From positions 6,696,001-6,760,000 of the forward strand of contig NC_062252.1 in NCBI RefSeq assembly GCF_905475465.1: 64,000 bases of DNA, read 5' to 3'. Below, piece by piece: positions 10,546-21,854 of this stretch (within the stretch, counting starts at the first letter, position 1; every line of letters begins with the position of its first letter). The DNA is from Pieris napi (taxonomy: Eukaryota; Arthropoda; Insecta; Lepidoptera; Pieridae). The position numbers and the translations under genes are program-made. The notes below the pieces were generated by a model. That model saw only the letters and a list, made by a program, of their open reading frames with translations. It was not told where the DNA came from and searched no databases.

Positions 10546-12274
10546 CACTTGACAACGGCGATATTGTAAACATATAAAATATCTGTATTCTTGTGTAGGT
10601 GCGAATAATTTTCCCGTATCGAAGTAATCCAATTCGGAAATCGCTTTCTTGACGTCAGTCAATACGTAATGGTGGATTGATTAAATTTGTAGACACTTTG
10701 AAATTTCTTGTTTCTTTTTTACTTTATTACTTCAGATCTGTCTGTCAAGTGACAATTTAGCAATCGTAAATCGTTTTATAAATGAGGAAATATCTGTAGA
10801 TGAAAAAATCTTGTTAGATTAAAATTTATATGTTTAATCTTTATATTTCCTACATACATAACGAAATTTTGTATTATAAGTTTAAAAGTTCTCGTGATTT
10901 AGCTTATACAAAGTTATTTTAATTAACATACACAATATTACGTAAATAATAATGTAATTTATTAATTACATACATAATTAATAAATGAAATAATTTGAAA
11001 GATAAGCGTAACTAAATTAAAATATATATTTTATTTTGTCTACAAAAACCTTGGCGGTCCCATTTCTGCATTTGACTTTACTTATCCATGAAAACATCGC
11101 GTTTGGTATCTACTATATACGTGAAGTTTTATTAATCTTAAACATACATTTATATGAACAATGGCAACTTTTAAATCCTTGTAGAACGACCAGGGCTATT
11201 GGTTTAGTAATAAAAATCTGAACCTCTGTAACGTGACCCGAATATAAATCGTCATGTAAATAACAGCTGTACCTTTAGCAAGCATGATCACGATAAACTG
11301 TCCAATATTCATCCCAAACACATAAAATCTGAAACGAAACGTCTCTAAAGTCCACTCAATAGAACTCGAATGTACGCCATGATAGCTCCCAGCGTAATTT
11401 TTTACGATTGCGCGAGAAAAATAAATATTTTTAAATTTGGAACAATATGGCGGACGCGGGGTTACCATAAATCCAAAGATGGTCGTAACGCACGGTACAC
11501 ATCGAGAATTTTTATAAAGGGAGTTTTATCACAATCTCATGATTTTATACAAAAACTATATATTCTTCCAATTATGAATCAATTTTATGGTGGATATGTT
11601 TTGATTTGTTATATATATAATGTTTAAACATTTTAATTAATATTATTTTTATATCCTAAAACCATTTGACTTTTATAAAGCCTCGAATATACGAGCTTAG
11701 TATAAACATAGTACACACTATTAATGTTCGTGTAACTACTAATGAGCCATTAGAAATACTCCTAGTATAATGGTAACACTGCAAACGCATTACTGCATCA
11801 TTATAGGAAACGATGGAACAATACTATGAAAAGAAATAGCCTATAATTGTATTTAAATCTTATATTACTTAATAATACTGGTAGGACTAATGTATAATGT
11901 ACTATTGGGATTTTCTTTGTTACAAAACAAAAGTAATTGATATTTTGTATATATAGTTGCTAAATTTAAACAATTGGGAAGTAATTTTATCAGATACAGT
12001 GAAAACTTAAAAAATCGAATTAGATAAATTGGAAAAAAAAATATGTTTGGTCCCTATAGTTTTGGAATTCGTAATTCGGTTATTCTATAGACATGATGTG
12101 TCAAGTATTATCTTAAATATGAGAGACTAGGTATAGCTAAGATTATTTTTATTAAACACTAATCATATGTTAAAGAACAATCACTAAAGTAATAATCTTC
12201 CGGGCAAACGTTTTAAAGATAAAAAAATATACAAAAACTTAACTAAAACATCCACACAATATAATTTTTTAAAG
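10546..12274. other. Unassigned A+T-rich DNA
   Basis: Several short open frames (11036-11627, both strands) overlap one another and show no domain or coding bias. No feature is supported. Confidence 0.4.
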
Positions 12275-12783
12275 TAAGGCTGCGTCCCCAGTAGGCAAAC
12301 AGTTAGCGGCTGACTGAGTGAGCCGCAAATTTGCAGCGAACTGAAATTTGAGTTAGCTGCAGACTCAAATCAATTTTCGTGCGTCGCAAGCAAACTGGTA
12401 AGAGTTAGCCGCTTATTTAGCTGACCGACTGAATTATCACTTTACTTTTGTTGTACGAAGGGAGTGGTTGTGTTGGTCACGATGGATATTTTTTATGGAT
12501 ATAGCTTTTTTCCAACTATCCGAATAATCAGTTTGCGGCAAACTGAGTCACTACGCCCGGCGAACAACCAATCGCCGCCGCCGACTGGAACCGGTTTTGG
12601 TGAGAGTCGGCCGCTCACTAAGATAGTCGGCGCGCGTAACGCTGCAAACGTACCTACAGTGAGCGCAAAACTAGCAAACTTTGAACACTCCATTTGAAAT
12701 ACATATATGGAAGGGCGTACTAAACCGATACGCCGCTAACTCAGTCGGCGGCTAACAGTTTGCCTACTGGGGACGCAGCCTTA
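12275..12783. mobile_element. 509-bp MITE with perfect ~25-bp terminal inverted repeats
   Basis: Starts TAAGGCTGCGTCCCCAGTAG (then GCAAAC) and ends with the exact inverse at 12783. The interior contains further inverted TTAGCGGCTGACTGAGT-like blocks. The element ends about 100 bp before the Pao solo LTR. The interior is G+C-richer than its flanks but encodes nothing recognisable. The open frames at 12464-12697 on both strands follow from the palindromic structure and are not genes. The target duplication is unclear. Confidence 0.75.
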
Positions 12784-12879
12784 AGCGTAAGTACGCGTAA
12801 ACTAACATAAACAAATAGATTCTATGTTTTAATAGTGTCGAGTACTTGAATAATGAAATAAGGCATGTATTGATATATA

Positions 12880-12884
12880 ATAGC
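12880..12884. repeat. Target-site duplication ATAGC, copy 1
   Basis: The five bases immediately before the first Pao LTR are ATAGC. The same five bases follow both LTRs (13760-13764 and 21414-21418). Pao/BEL elements usually make 4-6 bp duplications, so this fixes the LTR ends. Confidence 0.75.
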
Positions 12885-13759
12885 TGTTGGCGACTCATAG
12901 ATTTAAATAGTATTAAGTATGAGCCATAGGTTAAATATGAATATTGTTTGGTAATTAAGTATGAGCTATAAGTAAAATAAGAATATTGTTGATAGCTCAT
13001 AAGTAGAATTTTAGTATAAATAAGTTAGATAAAAATATGTAAATAATTCAAGGGAAAAATACAGTTAAATAAATTAATAAAATGCTTCGCCGAATAAAAG
13101 GGTCGCGTAGCTCTCGTCGCGGTATACGCGCGCAGATTTCTGTAAGCGCAGCTCTCGTCGCGGTATACTGTTTGAGTACTTAAGCTCGGCGAGATTTACG
13201 CAAAATCCTCTTTTTCCTCCGCAACGAACTGGGACCCAAGAATAATCGGCGAAGCAAGAAACAAGAACAAGGCGCAGTTTCATTTCAAGACAACATCCTA
13301 CAATTACGCACTAGCAGGGGTGCGTGGGTTGAGGCGGTGCCAGCGATACGTCGAACCGTCTTGACAAAACGTACGTAGTCAAACCCCACCGGTATTCAAA
13401 GCCGCGCCGAGGTTACTTTGGTTACTGCACGGGTGTTCTCAAACGAACATCTAAACGTCTAATCCCGTGCAGGCCCGAGTCTCTGAGGCGACGTCGGGAT
13501 TGGCTACAATAGTAGTACGTACGAAGTCAAACCCCACCGGTATTCAAAGCCGCGCCGAGGTTACTTTGGTTACTGCCGAGTCTCTGAGGCGACGTCGGGA
13601 TTGGCTAGAACAGTAGTACGTACGAAGTCAAACCCCACCGGTATTCAAAGCCGCACCGAGGTACTTTGGTTAAAGCACGGGTGTTCTCAAACGAACATCT
13701 AAACGTATAATCCTGTGCAGGCCTGAGTCTCTGAGGTGTCGTGGGGGTTGGCATCAACA
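12885..13759 (+). mobile_element. Pao/BEL LTR, upstream copy in solo-LTR configuration
   Basis: An 875-bp LTR starting TGTTG and ending CAACA (5-bp terminal inverted repeat), flanked by ATAGC on both sides. It contains a TATAAATA box near 13014, AATAAAA near 13075 and three tandem sub-repeats before its end. It matches the 3' LTR at 20539-21413, and the only difference I saw is A at 13674 versus T at 21328. A genuine 5' LTR should be followed by a primer-binding site and gag. Instead, the same flank that follows the 3' LTR comes next, so this copy behaves as a solo LTR. Confidence 0.85.
13371..13759 (+). repeat. Three tandem sub-repeats at the LTR 3' end
   Basis: Units begin near 13371, 13515 and 13616. 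Each carries AGTCAAACCCCACCGGTATT and CAAAGCCGC.CCGAGGT. Units 1 and 3 also carry CACGGGTGTTCTCAAACG, which unit 2 lacks. Each closes with a TTGGC...CAATAG or related phrase. They are duplicated with the LTR at 21025-21413. Confidence 0.8.
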
Positions 13760-14016
13760 ATAGCGTTTTATCCTGTAAAGGCATTGTCACAAATCCTCCC
13801 ATCCGATACTGCCCCGGGACGCATTTTAATTTTCCGCTAGCCTTCAGATTTATATGTTTTCACTGTGCCCGTCAATTTTCGCGATTTTTAATTTGAACGC
13901 TACGTTGATCCTGAAAAGGCAGTCGTTTCAATTTTCATTTGACCTTTTTATGACGTTTAAACGAACGATTTGCAATTATTATGATGGGTTTTTTATTGAA
14001 ATATATTTTTAACAAA

Positions 14017-14200
14017 GCAGTGTTAGACTTGTGGCTTCAGCGTGCGACTCTCATCCCTGAGGCCGTAGGTTCGATCCCCGGCTGTGCACCAATGGACTTT
14101 CTGTCTATGTGTGAACTTAACATTCGCTCGAACGGTAAAAGATAAAGAAATGTGAAACCCAGACCTAGCAAGGATGTAGCGTCACTGGTTATTTTTAACC
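14017..14200 (+). mobile_element. tRNA-headed SINE, internally deleted (duplicate 1)
   Basis: Starts GCAGTGTTAGACTTGTGGC, carries the B-box-like GGTTCGATCCCCGGCTGTGC, then AACATTCGCTCGAACGG and a short end GACCTAGCAAGGATGTAGCG. Compared with the full-length copy at 55926-56219, about 120 bp between the CGAACGG block and the end is missing. Confidence 0.75.
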
Positions 14201-15586
14201 GATATAACCAAAAATATTAGTATGTATTTGATCTTATAGTGTTCTATATGTAAAAGCAATAACAAATTAATTATGTGTTTAAATATGCGAAAACCGCATT
14301 TATAATGGGTTACAATGGTTAAAATGTCGATAGTGAAGTAGACAATTTTAAGTATTCTATAAAACTTATAATGCAAATTCTAAACGTTTAACTGCCGCCA
14401 AGTCATCGGGTAATTTGAACACAAAATAATACAGATCCAAATCGAAGCACACAGATTCATATAGAGAACAAAAATCTATCTTCAAACTTCCAAATTTAAA
14501 ATACGACATGAACCACAGACATATACCAGAAACTCTATGCCCCTTCAGTTGTATTATCTGATCTACACTATTAAAGAGTTGAACAATTCTGTCCCGTTTT
14601 CAGAGCGAGGTTTGAACGAGATTAAACGTTAATAGTCTTTTCGATCCAGTCGAGATTAACCTACACTAGATAGGTGGGTAATTGAGTCTATTTCCTTTCT
14701 CCCCAACCTCTAAATTGTAGAGGTTCGATTCGCTTGTCTACCCTTTGCCCTTTCTATTTATATACGTTCTTGTAATAAAGTTAATGGCCTGCAGTCAGTA
14801 TTGAAGTACTACTGAAAATTTCCTATGCAAGTAACTATGTTAGAATGAAGGAGCTTTAAGAAGAAGAATTTAAAGCGATTAAAAATAGGTCTAAATTATT
14901 ATTATTATTAATTGCTGTAAAAATATATAACTTTTAATTTTACTTAAAAAGTATTGTTAATACTTCTGTTTATTGTTTTTGTCTTACAATACATTTTTAT
15001 CTTAAGGTTTGAATGTTGTTGTTATTCTTTAAGAATGCCTCGATGTCCGCCATTTTTGAGTTCATCGTTCAGTTCACGGGACTCTGGGGGAGATCCGGAA
15101 AATTGCAAACATAAAGTTTCTAATCGACGGATCTTTTATTCCCAAGCTTTGGAGATACAGCCCATTAGCTTTGTAATGGGGGATGTTCAAAATTTATTTT
15201 ATCATTTCTTGGCACGTGACGCTTCTGTTTAAGTAGTTTTAAAACAAAACAGATGTAGCGGGTGACACTAAATCGCGGATACCTTGCCGTTTGGGGTGAA
15301 AAAATTAATATTTTTTTATAACAAATATATCCGAGGCTTACTGAATTAGATATCCTGAAACAATAACAGTTAATAGGTAGCTAATTAACAAATTGTGTCT
15401 TAATATTTTTGGGTTCTGTTTTCTGTAACAATAAGTTCAATAAGTCTTCCAAGATAAAAAAATATTATTATGTAATTTAAAAAAAATGTACTGTTATAAA
15501 GAGGAAAATATATTTATGTTTATGATACTGTGCAGATTTTAAAAGCACCTCTCTATGACATATTTCTTTATGCTCCTTATCAGGGA

Positions 15587-15725
15587 GCAGTGTAGGCCTA
15601 GTGGCCTAAGCGTGTGTCAATCTTGAAGTCGAATCGAATCACGGTGTACCAATAGCTTCTACTTAGTGTACTTAACACTTGATGATATGGCGATGAAAAC
15701 ATTCTTATGAAACTAGCATGCTTTA
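15587..15725 (+). mobile_element. Degenerate tRNA-headed SINE fragment (duplicate 1)
   Basis: GAGCAGTGTAGGCCTAGTGGC, then a diverged CTTGAAGTCGAATCGAATC and CGGTGTACCAATAG, matches the head of the SINE at 55926. A diverged tail (CAAGGCCAATTGCTGTAGCG, near 15820) may be its 3' end, separated by a small insertion. Confidence 0.5.
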
Positions 15726-16424
15726 CACTCAAAAATCACGGCATTCGTTATGCACAGACCACAGTGATGGGGTGATCCTATTAAGATAAAAATATTAAGA
15801 GACTGATGACTGATCAGACACCAAGGCCAATTGCTGTAGCGGCTTTGCTTTCTTCTATCTATTCGCTTCGAATTAATCGTTTGTGTAATAATTATGAGCT
15901 TAGATATTATAAGTGTTCTAATGAGCAAGCCTTAATTGTTGGTGGACAGATGTGGTTGTAATGCCCTTTATTGGCCCTCACCCGCTGGGAGAGACATATA
16001 AATTCAAAGCAAATGGTTCCAGACGCCGAAACCTTTATACATTTTGCTGGAACAATATAATAAACAAGATTTGTGGAATCCCCTTTCGGAATATAAAAAT
16101 ATTCATTTTATAAATTTTTCCAACATGAGTATCGCTCTCGAATAAAGTCTAATGTAACGTTAGTAGTGCAAATGAATATATCGTCATGATCGTAGAACAA
16201 TGTCGGATTTGAAAAAAATCCAAAATTCACTTTTTATCATATTTAGGTACTACATTGACTAAATATTACGGCTACATGAAAAATATCCATGTGTTGTAAA
16301 TTTCAAATTAATCAGTCGGTAACGTGACGAATTTCATAGAAACATGTGTTATTTCTAGAAAACTGTGTAATTTAATGTTATTATTTTTATTTTGTTTCAA
16401 AACAAACCCTTTTGTTTGCTTGTA

Positions 16425-19400
16425 ACGAGAGATGGGAAACAGTTAAGAGGCTTAAGGTCTGCTTCAAGTGCCTCGCTGGGAAGCACCGGAAAGAAACATG
16501 CCGAAGACCACCGTGCAAGTTGTGTCGAAGATGGCACCATAGCCTACTACATGTGACGTCGGAGAGCGAACAATGTCACGAAGAGGCACCGCCCGAGACA
16601 GCGACGGTCAATACATTAAGCACACCGAAAGCTATTCTTAAGATGCTCAAGGTGGAGATATACGGACCGGCTGGGAGCAAACAAGTACTGGCGCTGCTAG
16701 ATGAAGGCTCAACGGTGACACTGCTTGACGAAAACGTGGCTTCGAGCATCGGCATCAAGGGTCCTCGCGAAGCCCTGAATATAGAAACTATCGGCGGAGG
16801 GCAAATGAAAAATCACGACTCCATGATTTTAGATATCGAACTAAAAGGGATCAAGGAAAGCGAGAAGAGCACACTTAAGCGGGCAAGAACTATCAAGGAG
16901 CTCAAATTAACCCCTCAATTCGTAGATAAAAGCCGACTAAAGAAGTGTCATCACTTGCGGGGCTTACTACAAGACGTGTGCTACGAAGCTGAGGGGCCGA
17001 AGCTGCTCATTGGCCAAGACAATTGGGAGTATATTGTCTCATTACAAATACGACGTGGAAAGCCAGGGCAGCCGGTGGCGTCACGAACGAAGTTAGGATG
17101 GGTTCTCCACGGCTCCGACAGCAGTGGCGTGTCGCCGATCAATTACGTGAACACATGTGCACACGCCAGCGTCGTCGAAGATAAAATAGATCAGTTGGTG
17201 AGGGAACACTTCACTATTGAGTCTTTGGGGGTTCAGCCGAAGAAGCCTTCAACGGATATCGAACAGCGAGCACTGGACATATTGGAAAGAACCAGCCGAC
17301 AGTTGGAAGATGGCAGATACGAGGTCGGACTGTTGTGGAAAAAGGAAGATGTATGTCTTCCAAATAACTACGCAGCAGCTTTCAACAGATTTCAAGGCAT
17401 AGAAATAAAGCTGCGTAAGGACGCTAAATTAAAAAATGAGTATAGCGCACAGATAGACAATCTGTTGAAAAGCAACTACGCTGAAGAAGCACCAGCCGAC
17501 TGCACATCTAACAAAAAATGGTACCTGCCTCACTTCCCAGTGGTTCACCCTCTGAAAAAGAAGCTGAGAATTGTTTTCGACGCTGCGGCCAAATACAACG
17601 GAGTCAGCCTTAACGACGTTCTGCTGTCCGGCCCGGACTTACTACAGTCAATATTTGGAGTGCTACTGCGATTCCGCCAAGGCCCTGTAGCAATAGCGGC
17701 CGATATAAAAGAAATGTTTCTGCAAGTGAAAATACGTAAAGAAGATAGAGACAGTCTCAGGTTCCTATGGCGAAAAGACAAGGAAGTGCCAGTGAAGGAA
17801 TACAGAATGACATCAGTGATATTTGGAGCTGCGTCGTCGCCTTGCACCGCTATTTATATAAAAAACAAGAACGCAAAGATCCACTTACATAAATATCCAG
17901 AAGCGGCGCAAGCAATAGAGCGCAATCACTATATGGATGACTATTTGCAAAGCTTCCACAGTGTTGACGATTGCAAACGAGTAATGCAGCAAGTCGACTT
18001 AATCCACCAGAGGGCGCACTTCGAGCTACGAGGATGGGCGTCGAATAAGAAAGAGATCGTAGAAGCCGACGGCGAACAGGAAGTGCACCTAGGTGAAAAC
18101 GAAGAAAAGACCCTGGGACTGAGATGGCTGACGTCAGAGGATTGTCTTGGATTTAGAAGCCAATTTAGGAAAATCCCTAACGAGGTAGCGCGAGGCATGC
18201 AGACTCCAACAAAACGAGAAGTCACGGGAGCTGTGATGTCTACTTTCGACCCACTCGGACTGCTATCACCCATTCTCATCCAAGGAAAGAAGCTCATTCA
18301 AAAGATATGGCGCAGTGGTGTTGGATGGGATGACCAAATCACTGAAGACGACACCGAAGCTTGGAAGAGCTACCTAGAGCATATCGGTAGAATAAAAGAC
18401 ATCCGACTGTCGCGATGCATGTCACCATTCTGCACTGAGGGGGAGCTGCATACTTTTACTGACGCGAGTGAGACAGCGTATGCAGCCGCAGTATACTGGC
18501 GAACCAGAGGTAAAGGAAAATACTTGATAAACCTCGTCGCCGCCAAGTCAAGAGTAACGCCTCTGAAACCAACATCTATGCCGAGGCTTGAACTGCAGGC
18601 AGCTCTATTAGGTAGTAGACTTGCAGACTCAGTGGCAAAAGAACTCGACCTGCAGGTTACAAGGAAAACGTTTTGGACGGATTCGAGTGTGGTACTTTCC
18701 TGGATAAAGGCAGATCCCAGAACGTTTAAGACCTTCGTAGCTCATAGAATTGCGGAGATAGAGGATCTGACAAAACCGCAAGACTGGAGATGGGTGCCTA
18801 CAGCGCAGAATCCTGCCGATGATGCGACCAGGAGCCCACCGGAAGAATTTAACGCGGAACATCGGTGGTTCAAGGGTCCAGATTTCCTGTCAAAAGGCGA
18901 AGAAGAATGGCCAGCTCCACGAAGTTTTAAAAAGGAAAAATGCGACGAAGACAGAACGATGGAGCAGGTGAATACACTTCGCCACAGTGAAATTACTCCG
19001 GTTCCCGAAAACTTATCATCGTGGACAAGATTGTGGAGATCGACTGCCAGGGTACTACAATTCATCGACCTATGTAGAGAAAAGAAGCCGTCGAACCTCG
19101 AGCGCTGCAATAAAAGTGCAAAAAAGAGGCGAACTTACCTTCCGATCGGCGAGACACACCTATTACGAGCGCAGGAAGTTCTAATCGCCCAATGTCAGCA
19201 AAGCAGCTTTGAACAAGACATTAAAAATCTCAAACAAGGGCGCACGACGGAGAATCGAAGCCAATTGAAAAGGCTAGACGTCACTATGAAAGACAATCTC
19301 ATAAGACTTCAAGGTAGAGCAAGAACCGTAGCGGGCGTTGACAACGACTATTTAACGCCCATAGTACTGGATGGCAGGAACGCCATTGGGAGATTGATGA

Positions 19401-20554
19401 TTAAACATTATCACGAAAAATACAACCATGGTAATCAAGCCACAGTAATGAACGAAATACGGCAAAAATACTGGATGTTAGGCCTGAGATCAGTGCTGCG
19501 TAGTATACAACAAAACTGCCAGCACTGCAAGCTGAAGAAGGGTAAACCAGCGGAGCATCCGGCGGGCAACTTACCTCAAGAAAGGCTGAGGCATGGTGAG
19601 CCCCCTTTCACGTGCACAGGTGTGGACTACTTCGGTCCAATGCTCGTGGCGATCGGCAGACGAAGAGAGAAGAGATGGGGAGCCTTGTTTACATGCCTGA
19701 CCACAAGGGCAGTACATATCGAGATAGTGCCCAGCCTGACGACGGACTCTACTATAATGGCGTTAAGGAGATTCGCTGCTCGAAGAGGAATGCCAAAGAT
19801 AATTTATTCCGATAATGGAACAAACTTTGTTAAGGCCAGCAAAGAACTCCAAACAGCCATTGAAGAGCTTAAAAGAGAGGAAATCGTCACAGAAGCAGAG
19901 AAGGTTGGCATACAGTGGAAATTTATTCCTCCCGGCGCACCAAATATGGGAGGAGCTTGGGAACGATTGGTGCGCTCCATTAAGGTCGCACTGGACGCTA
20001 CATTAAAGGAGCGCGTTCCACGAGAGGAAGTTCTGCATACGTTGCTGTTGGAAGCAGAACACATGGTTAATTCCAGACCAATAACGAACCTAGCTGACAA
20101 TTCGGAAGAGGAGGCGCTAACCCCAAATCACTTTCTCATTGGGCGATCCAGTGGAGCTGCACGCGTTGGGCATTTTCCTGATGCAAAGCTGGTGGGCAGA
20201 GACGATTGGAAGACCGTCCAACGACTCTCTGATCACTTTTGGAGGAGATGGCTACGGGAGTACTTGCCCACGCTACTGCCCAGGAAAACGACAAAACGAC
20301 GGGAAGGCGAGCAGCTGCAGCCAGGCGATGTGGTTCTTATCGTAGATCGCACGCTACCACGATGCACTTGGCCCAGGGGAATCATCGAAACCACGTACCC
20401 CGGGCCCGACGGAAGAACCAGGATCGTGGACGTCGCGACCAAAGGTGGAGTGTTACGAAGACCATCGTCGAGGATCGTCATCTTGGTGCCTGCGAAGTCG
20501 CCGTGCAGGAATGACGGTGCTACGCACGAGGGGGAGAATGTTGGCGACTCATAG
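16425..20554 (+). CDS. Pao/BEL gag'-pol polyprotein, 5'-truncated
   Basis: A long uninterrupted frame (about 1,376 codons) coding for the rear of a Pao-type Gag-Pol. In order (counting residue 1 at nucleotide 16412): a CCHC zinc knuckle (C17, C20, H25, C30) and a second C/H cluster (C35, C38, H42/H43, H47), both from Gag; an A17-type aspartic protease with LLDEGST (D97); a reverse transcriptase with AIAADIKEMFLQV and YMDD at 507-510; an RNase H with TFTDASE near 683 and FWTDSS; an integrase with an H..H/C..C zinc domain near 1000-1036 and the D, D, E core (GVDYFGP, YSDNGTNF, GGAWERL); and the DUF5641-like tail. The stop TAG lies 14-16 bases inside the 3' LTR. The N-terminal part of Gag and any start codon are missing, because the frame begins at a junction with duplicated flank. 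The first in-frame ATG is near codon 78, after the zinc knuckles, so a complete product cannot be made from this copy. Reading-frame integrity and the near-identical LTRs imply recent activity. Confidence 0.93.
20528..20538 (+). promoter_or_regulatory. Polypurine tract
   Basis: GAGGGGGAGAA lies directly before the TGTTG start of the 3' LTR. This is the expected position and composition of the plus-strand primer of a retrotransposon. It overlaps the last codons of pol. Confidence 0.85.
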
Positions 20555-21413
20555 ATTTAAATAGTATTAAGTATGAGCCATAGGTTAAATATGAATATTG
20601 TTTGGTAATTAAGTATGAGCTATAAGTAAAATAAGAATATTGTTGATAGCTCATAAGTAGAATTTTAGTATAAATAAGTTAGATAAAAATATGTAAATAA
20701 TTCAAGGGAAAAATACAGTTAAATAAATTAATAAAATGCTTCGCCGAATAAAAGGGTCGCGTAGCTCTCGTCGCGGTATACGCGCGCAGATTTCTGTAAG
20801 CGCAGCTCTCGTCGCGGTATACTGTTTGAGTACTTAAGCTCGGCGAGATTTACGCAAAATCCTCTTTTTCCTCCGCAACGAACTGGGACCCAAGAATAAT
20901 CGGCGAAGCAAGAAACAAGAACAAGGCGCAGTTTCATTTCAAGACAACATCCTACAATTACGCACTAGCAGGGGTGCGTGGGTTGAGGCGGTGCCAGCGA
21001 TACGTCGAACCGTCTTGACAAAACGTACGTAGTCAAACCCCACCGGTATTCAAAGCCGCGCCGAGGTTACTTTGGTTACTGCACGGGTGTTCTCAAACGA
21101 ACATCTAAACGTCTAATCCCGTGCAGGCCCGAGTCTCTGAGGCGACGTCGGGATTGGCTACAATAGTAGTACGTACGAAGTCAAACCCCACCGGTATTCA
21201 AAGCCGCGCCGAGGTTACTTTGGTTACTGCCGAGTCTCTGAGGCGACGTCGGGATTGGCTAGAACAGTAGTACGTACGAAGTCAAACCCCACCGGTATTC
21301 AAAGCCGCACCGAGGTACTTTGGTTAATGCACGGGTGTTCTCAAACGAACATCTAAACGTATAATCCTGTGCAGGCCTGAGTCTCTGAGGTGTCGTGGGG
21401 GTTGGCATCAACA
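20539..21413 (+). mobile_element. Pao/BEL 3' LTR
   Basis: An 875-bp LTR, TGTTG...CAACA, immediately after the polypurine tract and followed by ATAGC (21414-21418). It carries the pol stop codon, the same TATAAATA and AATAAAA signals, and the three sub-repeats described for the upstream copy. With the pol frame it forms the 3' half of a normal Pao element. Confidence 0.92.
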
Positions 21414-21670
21414 ATAGCGTTTTATCCTGTAAAGGCATTGTCACAAATCCTCCCATCCGATACTGCCCCGGGACGCATTTTAATTTTCCGCTAGCCTTCA
21501 GATTTATATGTTTTCACTGTGCCCGTCAATTTTCGCGATTTTTAATTTGAACGCTACGTTGATCCTGAAAAGGCAGTCGTTTCAATTTTCATTTGACCTT
21601 TTTATGACGTTTAAACGAACGATTTGCAATTATTATGATGGGTTTTTTATTGAAATATATTTTTAACAAA

Positions 21671-21854
21671 GCAGTGTTAGACTTGTGGCTTCAGCGTGCG
21701 ACTCTCATCCCTGAGGCCGTAGGTTCGATCCCCGGCTGTGCACCAATGGACTTTCTGTCTATGTGTGAACTTAACATTCGCTCGAACGGTAAAAGATAAA
21801 GAAATGTGAAACCCAGACCTAGCAAGGATGTAGCGTCACTGGTTATTTTTAACC
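21671..21854 (+). mobile_element. tRNA-headed SINE, internally deleted (duplicate 2)
   Basis: Duplicate of 14017-14200, carried by the flank duplication rather than by an independent insertion. Confidence 0.75.

Larger units (their letters stand above)
13760..16424 (+). repeat. Duplicated flank, copy 1
   Basis: This 2,665-bp segment is apparently identical to 21414-24078. It begins with the target duplication ATAGC, so it is host DNA lying 3' of the Pao insertion rather than part of the element. It contains two degenerate SINEs (14017, 15587), A+T-rich DNA and several short frames without recognisable domains. It ends abruptly at 16424, where the sequence changes into the Pao gag frame, while the other copy continues into unrelated sequence at 24079. 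Confidence 0.85.

Noticed and set aside
12464..12697. Overlapping frames on both strands in a G+C-rich segment
   Set aside because: They fall inside the MITE at 12275-12783 and follow from its composition and inverted repeats.
13074..13283. Minus-strand 69-residue frame in the LTR (also at 20728-20937)
   Set aside because: It lies wholly inside the LTR, opposite to its promoter and poly-A signals, and occurs twice only because the LTR does.
14954..15232. 92-residue frame in the duplicated flank (also 22608-22886)
   Set aside because: Present twice through the segmental duplication. No domain, and the composition follows local A+T content.
12885..16424. A 3.54-kb LTR on each side of pol
   Set aside because: The segment contains ATAGC at 13760 directly after a good LTR end (CAACA). 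It also contains two independent old SINEs and has no primer-binding site before gag. An 875-bp LTR plus duplicated flank explains these points better.
18742..19110. Antisense frames over pol (also 17545-17847, 17941-18297, 19804-20100 and others)
   Set aside because: They are shadows of the pol codons with no family resemblance of their own.
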